A stretch of 64,000 bases of DNA from Microcaldota archaeon (GTDB lineage: Archaea; Micrarchaeota; Micrarchaeia; Micrarchaeales; Micrarchaeaceae). Location of the stretch: assembly GCA_030040895.1 (NCBI GenBank), contig JASHSJ010000030.1:19393-83392 (forward strand), in the 5' to 3' direction. Position 1 is the stretch's first letter. Each line of letters opens with the position of its first letter. The notes under the pieces were generated by a model, which saw nothing but the letters and a program-made list of their open reading frames with translations, did no database searches and was not told the DNA's origin. This document shows, in pieces, positions 57,976 through 64,000 of this stretch. The position numbers were made by a program, and so were the translations under genes.

Positions 57976-60660
57976 TTAAATAGACCAGTATTTCTTTGTT
58001 CTTATGAAGTTGCGTTGTGCCTCGATCAGGTCTAGATAGAAAAGCCGATCTTGCCTTCTCAGCATCATCAGGACACGGGCCGCGTTTGTTGGACCAACGC
58101 CGTAAGTGGCAAGCGCCACTGCCGCTCTTCCGCCATATGAATCAAACAGGCTGGCCTGCTTCATCATCTCATCATACTGCCTATCCTCAGTTCTTGTGAG
58201 CTTCTTCACTTCTTTTCTCTTCCTTACTATATTCTGATATTCGTCGGTGCAGGGGCAAAGCATAGGGCTGCTGCAGCTCGGGCATTCTATTCTTTGTTTC
58301 TCGCTGAGTTCAGCAAGCTCTCTGGTGAAATTGAATCCGCAGTATGTGCAGAGTATCTTTGTCTTCTTTGAAAGCATGAACTTCGTAAAGGATTCCAGCA
58401 CTTCATCCTTTGGAAGTAGTGGCATCATGAGTTCTCTGGTAAAGTATGCAGCATTGAGTATTGTCTTAGAGAGCGGAGACATGGAAGATGCAGCAAATCT
58501 CTCTGCGTTTATCTTTCCGGATGAAAGGCCATCGAAGAACTCTCTAACTGCCTCCGTATCAAAATAGTCCTTGAGCAGCTCTCGAACAGTTTCTTTATAG
58601 ACAGGTGTGCTGTTTAGCACTTTTATGAGCCTTGTTGCTATTGACTTAGAGACTGTTGCGTCACGTTCAATAACCCCAAACAGTTTTGCTACTGTAATGA
58701 ACCTATACCTGAATATCTCTGTTTCTGTGACTGCCTCTTCGAGGAGTCTTTCAACATGTTGTGGTTTTATGTCCTTGAGTATTTTCATTATGTCAGTACT
58801 TGACGGAAGTTCAAGGAAGATCATGTATGGCGTTGCCTTTATGCTGATACTCCTACCAAGGACTGCTGTTGCCCTGTATGCAATGATTCTTGATAGTGCT
58901 TCATTTCCAAGAGTTCCGAGCATTGTGTGCAATGCCTTGTAGTCCTTGCCCTCTTCTATTGCAAGAGAAGATTTTCTTGGTAGAAAAGACGCTCGCTGTT
59001 CTCTTCTGAATTCCTCTATCGTCTCTTTAGTATCAGAGTCGATCTCAGCGGAGCCATGTCCTGCATGTTCACTCAATAGCTCGGTGAACTTTTGTGCTGT
59101 CTGCCTTGCAACTGGAATGTCCTCTCCACTCCAATCCGGCACAGCAGCTTCAAGATCAGATGATGGTTCAACGCTGATAACTCGTTCATCTATGCTTATG
59201 ACCTTCCATGGAAGGCCTTTTGTTATGAATACAGTTCCTTCTTCCACGCTGCTTGATACAAATCCTTCGTCCAAGCTTGATATGATTCTGTTGTCTGCCA
59301 TGCTCTTGACTATGAACCTCTTTGTATCTGGAATCACGCTAAGATGATTATAATAATACATTCTTGTTCTTCCGCCTGAGCTGACAATAGATCCATCAAA
59401 TCCAACGAGCCGTTGTTTGTTTAGATATTCTATGACTTCTTTTGTCTCTTCCTTTGTAGTATTCCTGTATACATAAGACCGCTCTATGATTTTTTGGATT
59501 TCGTCGAGGCTTGTTTGTGACTTGTCTAGCGCGATTCCGCATATTTGATTTGCAAGGACATCGAGCGCTCCCTCTCTGACCTTGAACTTTTCATTTTTTC
59601 CTTCCTTAGCGTTCTCGGCAAGAGATATCGCCTCGATCGCATCGACTGGATTGAGCGCAACAATGACTCCTTTTGCAACACCAGATTCTGAATGACCGCT
59701 TCTTCCTATTCTCTGCATCATCCTTGATGATTGATGTGGTGAACCATACTGAATGACTAGGTCTATTCTGCCTATATCTATACCAAGTTCGAGCGAACTA
59801 GTGGCGATTATAGACTTTATCGCGCCAGACTTGAACTTATCTTCTATGTCTATGCGCTCCTTCCTGTCAAGAGAACCATGATGCACCCCTATTCCTCCAA
59901 AGTCTTCAGCTTGGTTCAGGTTTATCAGCCTGCTGCCAAGTGCTTCTACCACCTGCCTTGTGTTGCCAAAGAGTAGAGTTGACTTAGAATGCTTGATATG
60001 ACCGGCGATCGACTCAAGTCTTGTCATCGATTCTTTGTCCAGTCCCATTCTCTCCATGAGTGCCTGATTCCTTCCGGAATACTTGCTTGGCATCTCGATT
60101 GATATCTTTATGTTCTTCTTTGTGGCAGATGACACAACCGTGCACTGCCTCTTGTTGCATAGGAATCGCGATACTGTTTCAGTGTCCCCGATTGTTGCAC
60201 TTATCCCGATCCTCTGAAAACCTGGAGCCAGCTCTTCTAATCTTTCAAGCGCTATTGACAGCTGTGCTCCCCTCTTGCTGTTGTACAATTCGTGAATCTC
60301 ATCCACTATGACCGCATTTACGCTCTTGAGAGAAGGCCTGATAGTCTTGGTTGGAAGTATACTTTGCAAAGTTTCTGGAGTTGTTATGAGCACTGATGGG
60401 CTCTTCCTTGCCTGTTTCTGCCTTTCGCTACTCTGTGTGTCTCCGTGCCTTACTGCTATGCTTACTCCAAGCTCCTTGCAGAAGTCTTCAAGCCTTTTTA
60501 TCATATCGCGGTTGAGGGCCCTGAGTGGCGTTATGTAGACAAGTTTTATTCCTGTGCCATTTTCAGAATCTAATATCCTTTGAAGAATTGGTAAAACAGC
60601 TGCTTCTGTCTTTCCAGAACCAGTTGGCGCAGTTATTATACAGTTCTTTCCTTGTTCCAC
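57976..60660 (-). CDS. lhr: Lhr-type DNA/RNA helicase (N-terminus probably extends to about 60738)
   Basis: 894 residues from GTG 60660: Walker A A-P-T-G-S-G-K-T-E-A-A, V-I-T-T-P-E, D-E-I-H, S-A-T-I, and helicase motifs IV-VI (R-I-G-R-S-G-H); the C-terminal half has the Lhr core and a zinc cluster (C-T-Y-C ... C-P-S-C-S-S-P-M-L-C-P-C). Lhr unwinds DNA/RNA 3'-5'. The conserved Q-motif lies 26 codons upstream (Y-T-D-I-Q-E-R-S-L), with no ATG/GTG/TTG there, so an ATA at 60738 (after GGTGGT) or CTG is likely. Listed from 60660 as the only standard start. Confidence 0.9.
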   Translation of the reverse strand: MEQGKNCIITAPTGSGKTEAAVLPILQRILDSENGTGIKLVYITPLRALNRDMIKRLEDFCKELGVSIAVRHGDTQSSERQKQARKSPSVLITTPETLQSILPTKTIRPSLKSVNAVIVDEIHELYNSKRGAQLSIALERLEELAPGFQRIGISATIGDTETVSRFLCNKRQCTVVSSATKKNIKISIEMPSKYSGRNQALMERMGLDKESMTRLESIAGHIKHSKSTLLFGNTRQVVEALGSRLINLNQAEDFGGIGVHHGSLDRKERIDIEDKFKSGAIKSIIATSSLELGIDIGRIDLVIQYGSPHQSSRMMQRIGRSGHSESGVAKGVIVALNPVDAIEAISLAENAKEGKNEKFKVREGALDVLANQICGIALDKSQTSLDEIQKIIERSYVYRNTTKEETKEVIEYLNKQRLVGFDGSIVSSGGRTRMYYYNHLSVIPDTKRFIVKSMADNRIISSLDEGFVSSSVEEGTVFITKGLPWKVISIDERVISVEPSSDLEAAVPDWSGEDIPVARQTAQKFTELLSEHAGHGSAEIDSDTKETIEEFRREQRASFLPRKSSLAIEEGKDYKALHTMLGTLGNEALSRIIAYRATAVLGRSISIKATPYMIFLELPSSTDIMKILKDIKPQHVERLLEEAVTETEIFRYRFITVAKLFGVIERDATVSKSIATRLIKVLNSTPVYKETVRELLKDYFDTEAVREFFDGLSSGKINAERFAASSMSPLSKTILNAAYFTRELMMPLLPKDEVLESFTKFMLSKKTKILCTYCGFNFTRELAELSEKQRIECPSCSSPMLCPCTDEYQNIVRKRKEVKKLTRTEDRQYDEMMKQASLFDSYGGRAAVALATYGVGPTNAARVLMMLRRQDRLFYLDLIEAQRNFIRTKKYWSI

Positions 60661-60743
60661 TGTTGATAACGACCTTTCCTGTATGTCGGTGTATTTTCCA
60701 TACTTCTTCAGAAATAGCGCATAAACCGGTTGCGTTATACCAC

Positions 60744-61535
60744 CTAAACCTTTACGTAATCATATCCGAGCTCTTGTAGCTTCTTCAGTACTAGTTCTCT
60801 TTCCTGTGCTTTAAGGCTTTTCCACTCTATAACAGCTACTTCTCCCTTTGGACTAGATCTTTCAAATGCTTGGCCAAGCATGTCAACTTCTGATACAAAG
60901 TGGCGTGGCATTATGTGCGAGAACGCGAACTTTCCTTCAAGGGCAAGGCGTGTAAACTTGTCAGCATAATGAAGTCCTCCAATGCCAACGGCCACTTTAT
61001 CAAACTCAGGCCTTATTTCAAGAGAATCAATAACGGACTTTGCCAATATGCCTGCCATCTTCTTGTTCTGCCATACTTCTTCGTTTCCTCCCATCTCGGC
61101 GTATAGTGAAGGAGTCTTAAGAAGAGGCCCGTGATGCGTTGCTTCGTATGTTATCGGAGCATCAGTATCATTGTTCTTCTTCATTGCAAGAAGCATCTTT
61201 AACATCTGGGCTGGAGCTGCAGTACTAAGTTCCTTTGGCTTTCCTCCGACCTTTGCTTCGTTAGACCAATTTCCTTCAGGATGGGCAGTGAATGCAGGAA
61301 GTCCCTTTGCACTGCTGTGTCTGCTTATGAATATTATACAATCCGTTGATATTGCCTTGTCAAGGAACTCTGAATGGAGATGGTGTTCGCTAAGTTCAAG
61401 CATTCGTGTGCCGTTGCAATTGAAGCTAGGCATTCCTTCCACCTTGCCCGTTTCTTTTGCTCCTGTCATTTCTTTGAGTTGCTCCGCTGCTGCCTTTGAC
61501 ACTGTATCCATGAGAGAGTACACTAGCTCTACCAT
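60744..61535 (-). CDS. dtdA: D-aminoacyl-tRNA deacylase DtdA
   Basis: 263 residues. Archaeal DTD2 type: F-I-S-R-H-S-S-A-K-G-L-P-A, T-A-H-P-E-G-N-W, then E-A-T-H-H-G-P-L-L-K-T-P-S-L-Y-A-E-M-G and G-I-G-G-L-H-Y-A-D. It removes D-amino acids from tRNA. Starts at ATG 61535; TATA at 61557-61568 predicts transcription near 61536, so the mRNA is leaderless. lhr begins within a few bases of its stop. Confidence 0.92.
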   Translation of the reverse strand: MVELVYSLMDTVSKAAAEQLKEMTGAKETGKVEGMPSFNCNGTRMLELSEHHLHSEFLDKAISTDCIIFISRHSSAKGLPAFTAHPEGNWSNEAKVGGKPKELSTAAPAQMLKMLLAMKKNNDTDAPITYEATHHGPLLKTPSLYAEMGGNEEVWQNKKMAGILAKSVIDSLEIRPEFDKVAVGIGGLHYADKFTRLALEGKFAFSHIMPRHFVSEVDMLGQAFERSSPKGEVAVIEWKSLKAQERELVLKKLQELGYDYVKV

Positions 61536-61556
61536 AATGAGGTTTCGCAAAACAAG

Positions 61557-61568
61557 TATAAATAAGCT
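61557..61568 (-). promoter_or_regulatory. TATA box for dtdA (divergent from nuoA)
   Basis: GTATAAATAAGC (minus GCTTATTTATAC) sits about 25 bases before the dtdA ATG. A separate AT-rich AACAATAAAAGTAT at 61585-61597 precedes nuoA. Confidence 0.55.
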
Positions 61569-61609
61569 TCACGGCTGATGGAAAACAATAAAAGTATCGA
61601 TTACCCTGT

Positions 61610-61981
61610 ATGGTTATGGCTTTTGAAAGCTACAACTACATAGCCCTGTTCATATTCATCCTATTCTCGGCCTCTGTGCCGATATCTTTTCTAGTTACAT
61701 CATGGTTTTTGAGGCCTCATCCTCCCAAGAATCCAGTAAAAGGCACTTCATATGAGAGTGCAGAGGCTCCAATCGGCAGAACCAAGGACATAGTCAATGA
61801 ATACATACCTTTCTTCACAATATTTCTTCCGTTTGAAATCATTAGCATGATGACAATACTGTGGGCTATAGCAAGCAGGCAGCTACCTGCTCTCATAGAT
61901 GTAGCGGCGATTGGCCTGCCGTTGTTCGGAATGGCATTTGCCTGGCTGGGATACAAAATGGCTGTTGATAAACATGTCTGA
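61610..61981 (+). CDS. nuoA: Complex I subunit NuoA
   Basis: 123 residues, three transmembrane segments with Y-E-S-A-E-A-P-I (family motif Y-E-C-G) and R-T-K. NuoA is the small membrane-arm subunit near the quinone pocket. The YECG Cys is replaced by Ser-Ala. First gene of nuoABCD; its 3' end overlaps nuoB by 8 bases. Confidence 0.93.
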   Translation: MVMAFESYNYIALFIFILFSASVPISFLVTSWFLRPHPPKNPVKGTSYESAEAPIGRTKDIVNEYIPFFTIFLPFEIISMMTILWAIASRQLPALIDVAAIGLPLFGMAFAWLGYKMAVDKHV

Positions 61982-62627
61982 AGGAACGCAAGATGCGATT
62001 GAAGTGCAAGGGCCTCCTTACAGCGAGGAAGAGTTCATGAACGCAAGGCAGAAGATGGACCTCTTGCTTGAGCAGTCATTGCAGAGCACGAAGAGGCCAA
62101 CAAATGCCATGTTCCTGAAACTCGGCGACTTCTCCAAGATGATGTCAAAGGGTCTTCTCAAGTGGGGGAGAACGAATTCGCTTTGGCCACTTCAGTTCGG
62201 GCTTGCTTGTTGCGCAATAGAGCTCATGGACTTCGGAGCTGCCAGAATAGACGCGGAGAGAAAAGGGTTTCTTCTCTTCAGAGCCACTCCGAGGCAGTGC
62301 GATGTTATGCTCGTGGCCGGATGGGTTACAAAGTCTGTTGTTCCAAGGATAAAAAGGTTGTATGAACAGATGGCAAGTCCAAAATATGTAGTAGCATTTG
62401 GTGAGTGCGCCACGTGCGGTGGGCCTTGGTGGGAAAGCTACAACATAGTCAAGGGCATAGACCAAGTTCTTCCTGTTGATGTTTATGTCGCGGGGTGTCC
62501 TCCGCGACCTGAAAACCTGTTCACTGCACTCATGAAGCTGCAGAAGAAAGTAGGTGGGGATATTGCTGGAAATACCGAAAGAAACATTAGTGAAACAACT
62601 AGACGGTCTGAGAGCCAAGGGCTTTGA
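61974..62627 (+). CDS. nuoB: Complex I subunit NuoB
   Basis: 217 residues, carrying the N2 cluster ligands: A-C-C-A-I-E-L-M, C-A-T-C-G-G-P, and V-A-G-C-P-P-R-P-E-N. NuoB passes electrons to quinone. The start ATG 61974 overlaps the nuoA stop region; an upstream ORF extension is rejected. The tail R-N-I-S-E-T-T-R-R-S overlaps nuoC. Confidence 0.95.
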   Translation: MSEGTQDAIEVQGPPYSEEEFMNARQKMDLLLEQSLQSTKRPTNAMFLKLGDFSKMMSKGLLKWGRTNSLWPLQFGLACCAIELMDFGAARIDAERKGFLLFRATPRQCDVMLVAGWVTKSVVPRIKRLYEQMASPKYVVAFGECATCGGPWWESYNIVKGIDQVLPVDVYVAGCPPRPENLFTALMKLQKKVGGDIAGNTERNISETTRRSESQGL

Positions 62628-62931
62628 TTATCTGAAAAAGATAACGGCCGTTGATTACACTGACCGCTTAGAAGTAGTCTATTTTCTCTACAATCTCGAC
62701 ACAAAGGAAGAGCAGCAGATATTCGTCAAGCTAAAGCCGGATAGTCCAGAAATCGATAGCGTGATGGGACTGTTCGCTGCTGCCGACTGGTATGAGAGAG
62801 AATTATCCGAGATGTTTGGGATCAAGATACTGGGAAGGGATGCAAAAAGACTTCTGCTTGAAGAATGGGATGGGGTTGACCCTCCGCTTAGGAAGAGCTT
62901 CGCATGGGGCAAGGACTACAAGAAGGTTTGA
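62554..62931 (+). CDS. nuoC: Complex I subunit NuoC
   Basis: 125 residues. D-Y-L-K-K-I-T-A-V-D-Y-T-D-R-L-E-V-V-Y and D-W-Y-E-R-E-L-S-E-M-F-G-I-K-I-L-G are the 30-kDa subunit signatures. It overlaps the nuoB end by about 70 bases. GTG 62554 and TTG 62563 are possible starts (GGTG lies ahead of the second). nuoD follows after 2 bases. Confidence 0.94.
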   Translation: MGILLEIPKETLVKQLDGLRAKGFDYLKKITAVDYTDRLEVVYFLYNLDTKEEQQIFVKLKPDSPEIDSVMGLFAAADWYERELSEMFGIKILGRDAKRLLLEEWDGVDPPLRKSFAWGKDYKKV

Positions 62932-62933
62932 TC

Positions 62934-64000
62934 ATGGCAGTAATGAGAATAAATGTTGGGCCAATACATCCAAGCACGCACGGAGTCCTTAGACTGGTGG
63001 TTGATGTTGACGGAGACACGATAAAGAGGGTAGAGCCGCACATAGGATTCCTGCACAGGGGCGTGGAGAAGCTCTGCGAAACCAGAATGTACATGCAGAA
63101 TCCTTCATACTTCGAAAAGCTTGACTACATATCACCTATGAGCTGGGATGAAATATACGTTGCTGCTGTGGAAAAGGCAATGGGAGTAGAGTGTAAAGAA
63201 CCGGCTCAATATGCAAGAATGATATTACTGGAGTTCCAGAGGATAGCAAACCATCTGCTATGGGTCGGGACGCTCGCGAATGACATAGGCCAGATGTTCA
63301 CTGTATTCATGTGGGCGTTCAGGGACAGATCAAAAGTTCTTAAGTTGCTTGAAGATGTAACGGGGGGAAGAATGTTCTACGTAAACATGAGGGTGGGAGG
63401 GCTCAACAGGAAGCTGCCTGATGATTTCTATCAAAGGGCATACGATCTAACGCGCTATATAGAGCCAAAGATCACCGAATATAGGGACGTCCTTGATGAC
63501 AATCCGATATTCAAGGAAAGACTAGAGAAGGTCGGGATTCTAAATCGTGATGATGCGGTAAACTACGGAGTTACGGGACCTGTTCTGAGGGCATCGGGAG
63601 TTGAAGAGGACATAAGAAAGTCGGCGCCCTACTACGGGTACAAGAAAGTAAGCTTCGAAATCCCTACTAAGACAGCAGGCGATGCTTATTCCAGATACAG
63701 CGTAAGGATGCAGGAGATATTCCAAAGCATAAGAATCATAAGGCAGTGCCTCGACATGATGCAAGGGGACGTGGATGTGGTGGGACAGCCAATAAAGTTG
63801 ATAAACCCGCCGGCAAAGCCGGATCCGGTGATAATAAGCAGGGAGCTGCCAAAGGGGGAAGGCCAGATATACATGATACCAGACAAGCAGAAACCATACA
63901 GGCTTTCGATAAGATCCCCGGGATTCATAAATCTGGCGGCACTGCCAAAGATGTGCGAGGACGCAAAGTTCGCTGATTTATTTGCAATATTCGGTAGCCT
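62934..64000 (+). CDS. nuoD: Complex I subunit NuoD (5' part, truncated by window edge)
   Basis: 355 codons are present. N-terminus has P-I-H-P-S-T-H-G-V-L-R-L and I-G-F-L-H-R-G-V-E-K-L, the quinone-site His and HRG motifs. The frame stays open to base 64000. The subunit docks with NuoC and NuoB. ATG 62934, 2 bases after the nuoC stop. Confidence 0.96.
   Translation, partial: MAVMRINVGPIHPSTHGVLRLVVDVDGDTIKRVEPHIGFLHRGVEKLCETRMYMQNPSYFEKLDYISPMSWDEIYVAAVEKAMGVECKEPAQYARMILLEFQRIANHLLWVGTLANDIGQMFTVFMWAFRDRSKVLKLLEDVTGGRMFYVNMRVGGLNRKLPDDFYQRAYDLTRYIEPKITEYRDVLDDNPIFKERLEKVGILNRDDAVNYGVTGPVLRASGVEEDIRKSAPYYGYKKVSFEIPTKTAGDAYSRYSVRMQEIFQSIRIIRQCLDMMQGDVDVVGQPIKLINPPAKPDPVIISRELPKGEGQIYMIPDKQKPYRLSIRSPGFINLAALPKMCEDAKFADLFAIFGS

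Noticed and set aside
61911..61973. Upstream extension of nuoB
   Set aside because: Lies inside nuoA in another frame and is not conserved; ATG 61974 gives the normal NuoB N-terminus.

Overview
The window comes from an archaeal chromosome, most likely a DPANN-type acidophile close to Micrarchaeota (the ARMAN group). The archaeal information-processing genes are unambiguous: exosome Rrp41/Rrp42, eL43, RpoP, histone, TBP, SRP54 with 7S SRP RNA, aIF1A, aIF2-beta, aEF1-beta, uL16/L10e, Dph2, DtdA, Lhr, Rad50, TTG-started FtsZ and class III signal-peptide pilins. The lineage is an inference from gene content (DUF929 protein, 11-subunit complex I, many small secreted surface proteins, compact genes). 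No 16S rRNA lies in the window to confirm it.

Layout: 1-1809 is the end of an exosome/ribosome/RNA polymerase operon. 1815-3168 holds small chromatin and zinc-ribbon genes. 3400-10777 has a surface protein, hisS, thioredoxin, secY, a V4R-like protein and a DUF929 thiol-redox pair. 10875-15512 has a TatD-family hydrolase with tRNA-Arg(UCU) directly behind it, a DRG GTPase, an ASCH protein and srp54. 15582-19048 holds envelope and lipid genes around a single-repeat TBP. 19049-25868 is nuoHIJKLMN. 25916-33975 has a secreted protein, a wHTH protein, H+-pyrophosphatase, translation factors and a pilin-LamG protein. 34021-35415 is SRP RNA, an HD hydrolase and tRNA-Ser(GCU). 35483-41872 is metabolism, repair and a second pilin. 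41988-52125 is ftsZ next to a cluster of large surface proteins with a MinD-like ATPase. 52169-61535 holds rad50, aEF1-beta, a secreted Lon-like protease, a presenilin-type protease, lhr and dtdA. 61610-64000 is nuoABCD, cut by the window edge.

Together nuoABCD and nuoHIJKLMN give the 11-subunit membrane/quinone core without the NADH module (no nuoEFG seen). With the K+-independent H+-pyrophosphatase this implies proton-based energetics. Translation starts often follow a GTGA/GTGAT Shine-Dalgarno element with a very short spacer, frequently overlapping the upstream stop, and TTG starts are common. I used this to choose several starts.

The most unusual items are a TATA-binding protein with only one of the two canonical repeats; a protein with two tandem P1/L12-like domains and no acidic tail; a 120-130 residue module ending in a C-terminal Cys, shared by two adjacent surface proteins beside a MinD-like ATPase and ftsZ; a secreted Lon-like protease next to a presenilin homologue; and an Lhr helicase whose conserved N-terminus lies upstream of any ATG/GTG/TTG. 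Intergenic regions are short. The longest gene-free stretch, 3169-3399, shows only a promoter for the following gene.
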